Notes under the pieces: generated by a model
Database searches by the model: none
The model's input: the letters and a program-made list of their open reading frames with translations, nothing else
What the model was told of the DNA's origin: nothing
DNA from: Bog-159 sp035602155
GTDB lineage: Bacteria; Acidobacteriota; Terriglobia; Bryobacterales; Bryobacteraceae
Length of the DNA: 20,018 bases
Assembly (NCBI GenBank): GCA_035602155.1
Contig: DATNMW010000273.1
Location: 1-20,018, forward strand
Direction: 5' to 3'
Shown: piece after piece, positions 1 to 6,914 of the stretch
Position numbering within the stretch: position 1 is the first letter of the stretch
Layout: every line of letters begins with the position of its first letter
Program-made: the position numbers and the translations under genes

Positions 1-1026
1 CGGCGCGCCCTTCACCGGTATGATTTCCCGTTCCTGGCGCGCCTGCTCCCATTGCCCGCGATAAAAGTAGCGGCCGCTGGCCGCGTCGAAGTTCTCGATG
101 TAAAGGTCCTGCACGTCGAAGTGCAGATTCGTCACGCCCCACGCGATGCGCTGGTTATGTCCCACGATCACCGACGGCGTGCCCGGCAACGATACGCCCG
201 ACACATCCAGGCCCGGCGCCCGCAAGTGCACCATGTACCAGATGCCGGGAATCGAATACTCCAGGTGCATGTCGTCGCACAGCAGGGGCTTCCCCGATGC
301 CGTGTGCGCGCCACCCACCGCCCAGGCATTCGAGCCGGGCTGCAGTTCGCCGCCGCTCCGTGCGGGAAACAGAAAGTCCACCTTTGCTCGATCGTGGGCG
401 CGATCCCCCGCCGCGAGCATATCCCGCTTCAGGATTTCGTCTTTCCACGTGGTGGTCAGGTCGCGGTACATGTGCAGCCCGATCAGAATCGTGTCCACCA
501 CGCTCCACGGCCGCGGTTGATACCCGAGCAGCGTGAACTCCACCGGCAATGCGTGCAGATGGGTTTGAATGAACCAGTTCACCCCGCGCGCGTAGGCCGC
601 CAGTGGCGCGCGGTCTTCGGGCGGCAGCGAGACATACGCCTGCTCCGCGATGCGCCGCATGCGCAGCCGCCGCGAATCGCGGTCGAGTTCCAACGCCCCC
701 GCGCCTGCGATTTCCGCGAGATTCCCGCCCGCCAGGCGCCGCAGCCCATCCATCTGAAAAAGGCGGTCCTGCGCCGAAGCGTAGCCTTGCGCGAAATAGG
801 CGTCGTCCGCGCTCGCCGCCGCGATATGCGGGACCCCCAGCGCGTCGCGCGCAATCGTGACGCGTTGCGAAACCGGCGCCGCGATCGTCCCGGAGGTCTG
901 CGGCAGAACGCGGTAGGCGAACCAGTACACCGCTCCGGCCGCGGCCAGCAGCGCGACCCCGATGGCGAAGTTGATGTAGCGGAGTACCCGATGTGGCCGG
1001 TGGGTTCGAAACTGAGTTGTGGGCAT
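1..1026 (-). CDS. Penicillin acylase family protein (Ntn hydrolase, peptidase S45), C-terminus beyond window
   Basis: The reverse strand reads open for 342 codons from ATG at 1026 to the window edge, so this is the N-terminal part of a protein usually 750-850 residues long. Residues about 12-36 form one hydrophobic segment (signal or anchor), which points to export. The alpha-chain region contains the family signature around residues 50-80 (DALGVPHI, then YFAQGYASAQDRLFQMD). GSNAWAVGG places the nucleophile at Ser232, the residue that becomes the N-terminus of the beta chain after self-cleavage in this family. HNQRIAWGVTN follows, as expected. Such enzymes hydrolyse amides of beta-lactams or N-acyl compounds; the substrate cannot be told from sequence. 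An in-frame GTG at 1044 is an alternative start, and no clear Shine-Dalgarno site precedes either. The 3' end is not visible. Confidence 0.93.
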   Translation of the reverse strand, partial: MPTTQFRTHRPHRVLRYINFAIGVALLAAAGAVYWFAYRVLPQTSGTIAAPVSQRVTIARDALGVPHIAAASADDAYFAQGYASAQDRLFQMDGLRRLAGGNLAEIAGAGALELDRDSRRLRMRRIAEQAYVSLPPEDRAPLAAYARGVNWFIQTHLHALPVEFTLLGYQPRPWSVVDTILIGLHMYRDLTTTWKDEILKRDMLAAGDRAHDRAKVDFLFPARSGGELQPGSNAWAVGGAHTASGKPLLCDDMHLEYSIPGIWYMVHLRAPGLDVSGVSLPGTPSVIVGHNQRIAWGVTNLHFDVQDLYIENFDAASGRYFYRGQWEQARQEREIIPVKGAP

Positions 1027-1212
1027 GCGCGCGTACGAATGCCCACTATACTACTTGTCCGGCCCTGCTGTGCCGGCGCCGCCCGCCAGTTGTTGCGCGC
1101 GCAGGCGCAGTTCGCGGATATTGCCGGAAACTGCCCAGATCATGGTGACTGCCGTTGTACCCGCCGGGGACGTTTCAACCGCCCGCGGGCGATCTACTTG
1201 CCTGTGAAGCCG

Positions 1213-1240
1213 TTTGCGCCAATCCGGAATTTGATACCAT
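1213..1240 (+). promoter_or_regulatory. Possible promoter of the broken PEP-CTERM gene
   Basis: TTTGCG at 1213-1218 and TACCAT at 1235-1240 are spaced by 16 nt, and TGA directly before the second gives an extended -10 appearance. They lie about 40 nt before the ATG at 1279. Both hexamers are weak matches, so this is only suggestive. Confidence 0.25.
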
Positions 1241-1278
1241 CGCACAAACGACCAATCCCTGGAGGAAGGAGAAAACAG

Positions 1279-1837
1279 ATGACGAAACGCGCAACCAGAA
1301 TTGCCTTGCTGATGGCCGTCGGCCGGCCGCCGTTCTCGCCGGCACGATTACGACCTACGATATCGATTTCCCGGCCTCAGGCGTAGGCAAGATCCCATAC
1401 TCGGGAGGGTTTGTATACGACTCGACTTCCGACACATTCTTGGATTTCAATATTGTTTTGGCAGGTACGGTATATTCGGTCACCGCAGGGGCGAATTCCC
1501 CAAGCACGTTACGGGTACGCCACAAATCCCTGCGGTCTTCTCACGGGAGGCGCATTAGGATTTGCGATCATGAGCCAGACATGCGATGCCGGCACGAACT
1601 ACTTCTGGGACGGATATGGGGAGTCCATCCACTTTTTCGCTGAGGGGAAATTTCGGGGGATGCCGAGATCTCCGCGCCGACGCCGGGGGTATACGCGGGA
1701 TTCGGACCTGGCCTGTAGTTGAAGTGCTAACAGTGCCGGAGCCGTCAACGCTCCCGATTACACTGATAGCGGGCGCGATCATGGCGCGAAAGCGGATTAC
1801 TCGAGGACTTCGTCAAGCCGCGCAAGCCAGGCGTTGA
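1279..1837 (+). pseudogene. Frameshifted PEP-CTERM sorting-signal protein
   Basis: A strong Shine-Dalgarno stretch (GGAGGAAGGAG, 1260-1270) precedes ATG 1279, but the frame closes early at 1386. Protein-like sequence continues by changing frame. Near 1320 it moves to one reading AAVLAGTITTYDIDFPASG up to about 1497. At the CCCC run 1498-1501 it moves to one reading GYATNPCGLLTGGALGFAIM up to about 1650. It shifts again before 1715 into a frame reading VPEPSTLPITLIAGAIM followed by ARKRITR, and ends at TGA 1835-1837. The last part has PEP-CTERM layout: VPEPST, a hydrophobic stretch, then a basic tail, the signal recognised by exosortases. The start has a basic/hydrophobic signal-like beginning. 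At least three breaks in 560 bp indicate decay. Sequencing error is possible but would need several indels. No exosortase gene is in the window. Confidence 0.6.
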
Positions 1838-1861
1838 CGCTACTGCGGTCACGCATTCCTC

Positions 1862-3112
1862 TCATGCCCAGAAGGCTTCGCCGTCCGCCAAATTCTGTTG
1901 CAGAAACTCGGGATCGATCTCCAGTCCGAGTCCCGGCCCGGTGGGAACCTTGAGCAATCCCTTGCGCACCTCGGGTGGGCTGCCCGCGGCCATCTTCTCG
2001 ATGTAATGGCCCGGCCGCCCGAGCTGGCTTTCCGAACGATAGAAGTTCTGAATCGAGGCCCCGAAATGCGCGTTGGCGTAGGTGAGCACCAGCGAGCCGA
2101 CGTTGTGCAGCGCCACCGGCGTGCGAAATAGGGCAGCGTAGTCGGCGATCTTCCGGGTCCCGCTGAATCCGCCGGCGAAAGCCAGGTCCGGATGGATGAT
2201 GTCCACCGCCTGGTTGTCCACGAACGGTTTGAACCCGCGCACCATTTCCAGTTTCTCGCCGGTCAGCAGCGGCACGCGCGTCGAGCGCCGCAACGCCATC
2301 CAGGCGTCTGAAAACGGCGGATTCAGCGCATCTTCAATGAACAGGGGATTCATCGGCTCCACGGCCTTCGCCACGGCGATCGCGCTGGGCGTATCCAGCT
2401 CGTTGTGGCAATGCACCGCGATGTCGATTTCGTCGCCCACTGCCTCCCGGCAATTGCCGTAACCGCGCGCCACATTGCGAAGCTGCGCGGTGGTCAGCGT
2501 CGCGGCAAAGCGCGCCGGGGGCACCCCCAACACCGGATCGATATTGTTCTTGAAGGCAGTGAAGCCTTCCGGCATTGCTTTGATGCGCTGTGCCCAATCC
2601 CGGCAGGAAGTTTTGTCCAGCATGTCGAGGCCGATGCCGTGCGAGTACATCGGAATGGAGTCCCGAAAAGGGCCGCCCAGCAGCGAATGCACCGGCGCGC
2701 CGATGATTTTCCCGGCCAGGTCCCACAGCGCCATATCGATGCCGCTGATGGTGGGGATGTGCGCCATGTAGGTGTGCATCAGTGAAGTCATGTTCTGGAA
2801 GTGAACCTCGATCGCCAGCGGGTCGTGGCCAATCAACAGGCTCTTCATCGTTTCGATGCGGGCCCGCGCCATCGGTCCGGTCGCTCCGGCCTCGCCGTAA
2901 CCCGTCAGCCCGCCGTCGGTATCCACGCGGATCAGGCAATTGCCGGCGATGTTCTTGATCGCCATCGCCCGGATGCCCGCGATCTTGATGCGGTTCAGGT
3001 GCGGCGCCGCCAGCGCCCGGTAGCGGCTGAACAGGTCTGCCGCAGGCAGCGCCACGGCCAGGCGAAACAGTTGACGGCGGGACAGAGTCCTCATCGAATC
3101 GACATCCTCCAT
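1862..3112 (-). CDS. Tat-exported mandelate racemase/muconate lactonizing enzyme family protein (galactonate dehydratase-like)
   Basis: An enolase-superfamily enzyme of about 416 residues. The N-terminus carries a twin-arginine signal (SRRQLFRLAVALPAADLF), so the folded enzyme is probably exported. The body has the MR/MLE layout: capping domain with GLTGYGEAG, GIDMALWDLAGK, then barrel elements FIEDAL and LLTGEKLE (metal-binding Glu residues) and VALHNVGS (catalytic His). From memory of D-galactonate dehydratase, the first metal ligand Asp of the DFHGR motif aligns here with His in AVHCHNE, so the chemistry may differ. ATG 3112 is chosen because a -10-like TGGTATTAC lies 6 nt before it (leaderless). 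ATG 3094, with GGAGG 11 nt upstream, is equally plausible and starts closer to the Tat motif; an in-frame ATG at 3139 is less likely. The role is probably sugar-acid dehydration or epimerisation. It is divergent from the BI-1-like gene. Confidence 0.85.
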   Translation of the reverse strand: MEDVDSMRTLSRRQLFRLAVALPAADLFSRYRALAAPHLNRIKIAGIRAMAIKNIAGNCLIRVDTDGGLTGYGEAGATGPMARARIETMKSLLIGHDPLAIEVHFQNMTSLMHTYMAHIPTISGIDMALWDLAGKIIGAPVHSLLGGPFRDSIPMYSHGIGLDMLDKTSCRDWAQRIKAMPEGFTAFKNNIDPVLGVPPARFAATLTTAQLRNVARGYGNCREAVGDEIDIAVHCHNELDTPSAIAVAKAVEPMNPLFIEDALNPPFSDAWMALRRSTRVPLLTGEKLEMVRGFKPFVDNQAVDIIHPDLAFAGGFSGTRKIADYAALFRTPVALHNVGSLVLTYANAHFGASIQNFYRSESQLGRPGHYIEKMAAGSPPEVRKGLLKVPTGPGLGLEIDPEFLQQNLADGEAFWA

Positions 3113-3118
3113 GGTCAA

Positions 3119-3127
3119 GTAATACCA
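3119..3127 (-). promoter_or_regulatory. Extended -10 element close to the start of the MR-like gene
   Basis: On the reverse strand TGGTATTAC is followed by six bases and then ATG 3112. With the usual distance from -10 to transcription start, the mRNA would begin at or next to the start codon. No good -35 was found; TGn may compensate. Confidence 0.4.
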
Positions 3128-3190
3128 GACGGTGGGCACCCTCGAAAACTATCCATGCAGGGCCATGAAGACAGGATGGCATCCTGCGCG

Positions 3191-3205
3191 CCGATTGGCA
3201 ATCGG
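3191..3205. promoter_or_regulatory. Short inverted repeat in the divergent promoter region
   Basis: CCGATTGGCAATCGG has 6-bp perfect arms around GGC. It lies 9 bp before the -10-like TATCCT of the BI-1-like gene and between two divergent genes, which is where an operator could sit. No known regulator is implied. Confidence 0.25.
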
Positions 3206-3210
3206 CGCAG

Positions 3211-3219
3211 TGGTATCCT
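3211..3219 (+). promoter_or_regulatory. Extended -10 element close to the start of the BI-1-like gene
   Basis: TGGTATCCT is followed by seven bases and then ATG 3227, with no Shine-Dalgarno sequence, which is the arrangement expected for a leaderless mRNA. TTGGCA at 3195-3200 resembles a -35, but the 13-nt spacing is too short. Confidence 0.4.
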
Positions 3220-3226
3220 TCGTTAC

Positions 3227-3910
3227 ATGACCGTAACCGACAACCTCTTCGGGACCACTCCACTAAGCGCGGCCCGGGCCGAGACCATCAAGAAAACCTA
3301 CATGCTGCTTGGCCTCAGTGTGGCCGGCGCCCTCTGCGGCGGGTACCTCGGCGCGCAGTCGGACACCTTGGCTAACCTCTTCACCGGCTGGCTAGGTTGG
3401 ATCCTGGCAATGTTATTGCTCAACCTCATCCCGCGTGTGGCTATCGCGGCCCGCCACAATCCGGTTTTGGGAGTCACCGCGCTTCTGGCCGATGGATTCG
3501 TCTCGGGATTGGTACTAGCTCCGATCCTCCGGATGGCGAGCCGCTACGCGCCCGGAACGATCCGGATTGCGATGCTGATGACCTTGATCGTCTTCGGCGC
3601 CGTCACAATTTTGGTGATGTCGTCGAACCGGACGTTTTCGGCGCCGCGCGGACTCATGCTGGGGATCTTCGTCAGCATCGTCGCCGCGATGGTGCTCAAC
3701 GCATTTCTCGATATAGGCCTGCTGGGAATCCTGATTGCCGCTGGAATCGGCATCTTAGGCGTCTGTATCCTCGTTTACGGCACCAGCGCTGTGCTGCACA
3801 ATCCGGACGCCGACAGCCCCATCCCCGGTGCGCTGCTTCTGTTCGCCGGCCTTTTCAATGTGTTCGTCGCGATTCTGAACATTCTGCTCCGCTTGGACCG
3901 CCGCCGCTAA
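3227..3910 (+). CDS. Bax inhibitor-1/YccA family membrane protein
   Basis: A 227-residue, very hydrophobic protein with about seven membrane-spanning segments. This matches the size and topology of the BI-1/YccA (UPF0005) family. Visible elements are a short charged N-terminus (ETIKKTYMLLGLSVAG), a glycine-rich first helix pair, central segments such as MTLIVFGAVTILVMSS, a segment with FLDIGLLGILIAAGIGIL, and a last helix GALLLFAGLFNVFVAILNIL followed by a short basic tail. In bacteria these proteins sit in the cytoplasmic membrane; some act as pH-dependent calcium leak channels or interact with FtsH, but no specific role can be claimed here. ATG 3227 is preferred: it fits the family N-terminus and follows a -10-like element by 7 nt. 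The reading frame stays open far upstream, but that part is antisense to the MR-like gene. Confidence 0.85.
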   Translation: MTVTDNLFGTTPLSAARAETIKKTYMLLGLSVAGALCGGYLGAQSDTLANLFTGWLGWILAMLLLNLIPRVAIAARHNPVLGVTALLADGFVSGLVLAPILRMASRYAPGTIRIAMLMTLIVFGAVTILVMSSNRTFSAPRGLMLGIFVSIVAAMVLNAFLDIGLLGILIAAGIGILGVCILVYGTSAVLHNPDADSPIPGALLLFAGLFNVFVAILNILLRLDRRR

Positions 3911-3949
3911 GTAGGCACGCGGGAGGACAAATATGAAACACTGGCACCC

Positions 3950-4510
3950 GTGCCCTTCGCCCTCACGCTATTCGCAGCCGCGGCGCAGTTCATCCCGGAT
4001 AAGCCAGTCACCATCCACCCCGCGGTAGAGAGCCAGCCGGTGCGCGAAGGCGCGACGAAGGGACCGCGCGCGGGTTTGGGGGAGACTCCGCCGTCACCGG
4101 CAGCCGCACGGTCCGGCGCCGATGTCTACCGCGTGGGCTCTGGAGCACGGGCGGGCCCGGCCCTGGAGCACGGGCGGGCGGGCCTCCGCCAATTCCGCCT
4201 GCACCGCCCGCGCCGGAGATCGCCGCCCCCGCTGCCATCGAGCAGACGGCCAAGGGCACGCGCGCCGCGATAGCTCCAGTAGTCAACTTTGACGGCCTAG
4301 CTAGGATATCTTCGAAATCCTCGACGGTAACATGACCGTCTTCACCAAGAAGGGCAGGAAGTACGCCGCCACCGGCAGGCTGCTGTATGGCCCACCCAAC
4401 AACACCGTTTTTGCCGGCTTCGGCGTTCGCTGCGGCGTGAGCCACCATCGCGACTCTGTCTTACCCTACGACGAACTGGCACGCCCGACCCGCTGGGACC
4501 GTACGATCGT
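3950..4510 (+). pseudogene. Broken gene for a secreted protein with signal peptide and Pro-rich linker
   Basis: Protein-like sequence runs through three frames. From GTG 3950 (or ATG 3933 behind GGGAGGAC, after one shift) it reads MPFALTLFAAAAQFIPDKPV, a signal-peptide-like start, to about 4150. From about 4160 a second frame reads a proline-rich linker (GPPPIPPAPPAPEIAAP) and then KGTRAAIAPVVNFDGL. From about 4306 the third frame reads ILDGNMTVFTKKGRKY, then LLYGPPNNTVFAGFG. Removing 23 bp at the direct repeat 4140-4179 joins the first two frames exactly. The second switch coincides with the palindrome CCTAGCTAGG (4296-4305) and probably marks an internal deletion. The MTVFTKKG...NTVFAGFG part recalls large secreted proteins of unknown function that I associate with Acidobacteria; this is memory, not a search result. 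The 3' boundary is approximate. Confidence 0.5.
4140..4179. repeat. 17-bp direct repeat, period 23 bp
   Basis: CTGGAGCACGGGCGGGC occurs at 4140-4156 and again at 4163-4179. The 23-bp period is not a multiple of three, and taking out one period restores an open frame through GSGARAGGPPPIPPAPP. It therefore looks like the inactivating lesion in the surrounding pseudogene. Confidence 0.8.
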
Positions 4511-5027
4511 TACGAGTCATATTGAAGATTCAACAAGCCCGCTAGGTGACTCGCTCAATACCAAGGCATGTGGCAGAATCCCGGCATCGACGTGCAGAAC
4601 CTGCACACAGCAGCGCCAAAAGTTGCCGGTCGTCTCCGATGCTATCGGGTGTGATCGGCGACCGTCACTCAGGCGCAGTCAAGCTCTGGCGCAAGAAAGG
4701 CTTCGGCCCGGACGCTCTCTTCGCCCGTCGCCGGAACTACCGGTATGGCGACCTGGTTCAGCGCGAAGATCACGTCTCCGCTGGCGCCACAAACGCAAGG
4801 TGGCCCGCCACCGGCAAAATACCCATCGCACGCGGACGGTTCCATGGCAAAACAAAAGGGTTTATGCTGCACTTCTGGGTGCCCCCGGATTCGGTGAAGC
4901 ACGGCATGCTCCAAAGTGCTCCGTGGTCGATGTGGGCGCCGGAGAACCGGGCATGACGAGTGGCCCGACTCGTGCAACCAATACAGTGTCGCAGCTAGAT
5001 TGAAGCGTCAACACTCGGCACAGAAAG
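4511..5027. other. Stretch without a recognisable intact gene
   Basis: About 500 bp between the secreted-protein remnant and the receiver gene. Open frames exist on both strands (for example 4546-4956 + and 4669-4977 -), but none has a recognisable family, a convincing start site or steady composition. A short plus-strand piece from 4556 reads QYQGMWQNPGIDVQNLHTA and looks protein-like but closes at once. The motif ATTGAAGnnTCAACA occurs near 4522 and again near 5000. I read the region as decayed coding DNA of unknown origin. Confidence 0.4.
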
Positions 5028-5042
5028 GTGTGGGTCGGTTCC

Positions 5043-5468
5043 ATGGCTTTACCGCTCAAGGGAGAGGTCGCGGAAACCATCCTCGTGGTCGAAGACGACG
5101 CAGCCATCCGCAGGCTGGTTCAGATTATTCTCGAGGACGGTGGCTTTGAAGTGCTGCTTGCCAATTCCGCCAAGAAAGCCATAGGCATCGAAGCCGATTT
5201 TTCACAGACCATCCATCTGCTGCTTTCAGACGTCATGATGCCGGACATGTCCGGCCCAGAATTGGCGAAGGCGTTGAAGCTACGGCGGCCGGAAATGAGG
5301 GTGATGCTGATGTCCGGCTACGCCGACGGCGCGATGCTCGTTCTGAACCACGGCTGGCACTTCATCCAAAAGCCATTTCTGCCGGTCGCCCTGCTCGGTA
5401 AAGTAACTGACGTTTTGCGGACGAAGGTGCGCGATCAAGGCACCGACCATTTTGACCCCCGCAATTGA
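5043..5468 (+). CDS. Single-domain response regulator (CheY-like receiver)
   Basis: A 141-residue protein consisting of one receiver domain. The acidic pair lies in VVEDD (residues 15-19), the phospho-acceptor is Asp63 in LLSDVMMPD, the switch Ser is Ser91 in MLMSGYAD, and the conserved Lys is Lys110 in FIQKPF. The wording of these motifs resembles receivers found at the C-terminus of hybrid histidine kinases, so the protein probably acts in a phosphorelay, taking phosphate from an unlinked kinase. There is no output domain. ATG 5043 is chosen because the domain starts about 12 residues later; GTG 5028 in frame would add five residues. No kinase is adjacent. It converges with the NtrC-type regulator gene 76 bp downstream, and a functional link is unproven. 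Confidence 0.85.
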   Translation: MALPLKGEVAETILVVEDDAAIRRLVQIILEDGGFEVLLANSAKKAIGIEADFSQTIHLLLSDVMMPDMSGPELAKALKLRRPEMRVMLMSGYADGAMLVLNHGWHFIQKPFLPVALLGKVTDVLRTKVRDQGTDHFDPRN

Positions 5469-5544
5469 TCGATAGCCTTTCAGTGCGGTCTCTGCCCGAT
5501 ATGCTGCTCCGCGGCCATGCCCGCGCGGGTTCTCCGGAACCGGC

Positions 5545-6900
5545 TCAAGGCTGCCGCATAGCGCGCAAATCGATGCCCAATTGCTGGCACTTCTTGTACA
5601 GATGGCTGCGCTCCAGCCCCAGCGCCTTCGCCGTATCGGTCATGCGCTGATGCCGCTTTAGCTCGGCCAGGATTACTTCACGCTCGTACGTCTCGGTGCG
5701 CGCCGCCAGCGTGCCACCGCCCATCGGCGCGCCGGATGCCGGAGCGGCGTGGGGCAGGGCCAGGCGCACGGCGGCCGCATCCACTTCGCCATCCGCCAGC
5801 AGCAGCAGGCGCTCCACCACGTTGCGCAGTTCGCGCACATTGCCGGGCCAGGCATAGCGGGTCAGCTCCGCGATGGCTTCGGGCGACACCGGCTTCGGCT
5901 TCCATCCGTTGATCTCCGAAACCTGGCGCGCGAAGTGATCCGCCAGCGCGGCGATATCCTCCTGGCGCTCGCGTAAGGGCGGCAGGGCCAACGGGTAAAC
6001 GTAGATGCGATGGTAGAGATCCTGGCGGAACCCGCCGCGCTGGACCATCTCATCCAAATTGCGATGCGTGGCCACCACCACCCGCACATCCACCGCGATG
6101 GAGCGGTCGCCGCCGATGCGCTCTACCTGCTTCTCTTCCAGCACGCGCAGCAGCTTGGCCTGCATCACCGCGGGCATGTCGCCGATTTCATCCAGAAACA
6201 ATGTGCCGTGGTGCGCCTGCTCGAACTTGCCCAGATGCCGCGACACCGCGCCGGTGAAGGAGCCTTTCTCGTGCCCGAATAGCTCAGATTCGATCAGCTC
6301 GGCGGGCACGGCGGCGCAGTTCAGCGTAACGAAAGGGCCGTCGCGGCGCAGGCTGCGATCGTGCAGCGCGCGGGCGATCAGTTCCTTGCCCGTGCCGGTT
6401 TCGCCCAGGATGCAAACGCGCGTTTCGCTGGCCGCCACGCGATCCACCTGCGCCATGACGCGCCGCATAGCTTCCCCGGAATGTACGATCTCATGCTTGC
6501 CGACGCGCTGGCGCAACTGCCGGTTCTCATCTTCCAAGCGCCGCATGCGCAGCACGTTGTCGATGGTGAGCAGCAGCTTCTCGGTGGAGAGCGGCTTTTC
6601 CAGAAAGTCGATGGCGCCAAGGCGTGTGGCGCGCACCGCCATTTCGATGTTGGCCTGGCCGGAGATCATGACCACCGGCACCGGCGCGCCCAGCGCCTTC
6701 AGATCTTCGAGCAGCGCCAACCCGTCCTTGCCGGGCATGACCACGTCGGAAAGCACCATGTCGAAGCGCTCGGTCTTGATCAGTTCGAGGGCGCGCGCGG
6801 CGTTGTCGCAGACCGTGGCCTGGTGGCCGGCCAGACGGAAGGCGCGGGAGAGCGACGCCAGCGTGTTGGCGTCGTCGTCGACGATCAGTAGGTTAGCCAA
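5545..6900 (-). CDS. Sigma54-dependent response regulator, NtrC family (REC-AAA+-Fis)
   Basis: A 451-residue activator with full domain order. The receiver (residues 1-120) has phospho-acceptor Asp52 in LSDVVMP. The AAA+ domain (about 135-370) has Walker A GETGTGKE (166-173), the sigma54-contact loop GSFTGA (213-218, usually GAFTGA) and Walker B GTLFLDEIGD, followed by the RQDLYHRI and YAWPGNVRELRN signatures. A Fis-type helix-turn-helix lies near the C-terminus (TDTAKALGLERSHLYKKC). It should activate sigma54 promoters on phosphorylation by an unidentified kinase. The start is TTG 6900: the frame is closed just upstream and the protein begins at the first receiver strand. A -10-like TGATACAGT lies 5 nt before TTG. 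It lies 11 bp downstream of the amidohydrolase stop on the same strand, so co-transcription is also possible. Confidence 0.93.
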   Translation of the reverse strand: MANLLIVDDDANTLASLSRAFRLAGHQATVCDNAARALELIKTERFDMVLSDVVMPGKDGLALLEDLKALGAPVPVVMISGQANIEMAVRATRLGAIDFLEKPLSTEKLLLTIDNVLRMRRLEDENRQLRQRVGKHEIVHSGEAMRRVMAQVDRVAASETRVCILGETGTGKELIARALHDRSLRRDGPFVTLNCAAVPAELIESELFGHEKGSFTGAVSRHLGKFEQAHHGTLFLDEIGDMPAVMQAKLLRVLEEKQVERIGGDRSIAVDVRVVVATHRNLDEMVQRGGFRQDLYHRIYVYPLALPPLRERQEDIAALADHFARQVSEINGWKPKPVSPEAIAELTRYAWPGNVRELRNVVERLLLLADGEVDAAAVRLALPHAAPASGAPMGGGTLAARTETYEREVILAELKRHQRMTDTAKALGLERSHLYKKCQQLGIDLRAMRQP

Positions 6901-6905
6901 TCCTT

Positions 6906-6914
6906 ACTGTATCA
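6906..6914 (-). promoter_or_regulatory. Extended -10 element before the NtrC-type regulator
   Basis: Reverse strand TGATACAGT, then five bases (AAGGA), then the TTG start at 6900. The TGA of the extended -10 is also the stop codon of the repaired amidohydrolase frame. AAGGA touches the start codon, too close for normal Shine-Dalgarno use. Confidence 0.35.

Noticed and set aside
1003..1013. GGTTCGAAAC, resembling a tRNA T-loop
   Set aside because: It lies inside the penicillin acylase coding start, and no acceptor or anticodon stem surrounds it.
1051..1140. Small minus-strand frame just upstream of the penicillin acylase (MIWAVSGNIRELRLRAQQ)
   Set aside because: It has a somewhat protein-like end, but no start signal or family could be supported; it may be a chance frame.
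52..1386. Long plus-strand open frame (444 codons) across the window start
   Set aside because: It is antisense to the penicillin acylase, rich in Arg/Pro/His as expected for a shadow frame of G+C-rich DNA, and has no family features.
5448..5465. TTTTGACCCCC, similar to TTTGACCCCC near 10420, as possible shared IS ends
   Set aside because: The first copy encodes the C-terminus of the receiver protein; ten bases shared is too little evidence.
5469..5544. Bidirectional terminator between the converging receiver and NtrC-type genes
   Set aside because: Only weak CCGCG/CGCGG pairing and no T run were found.
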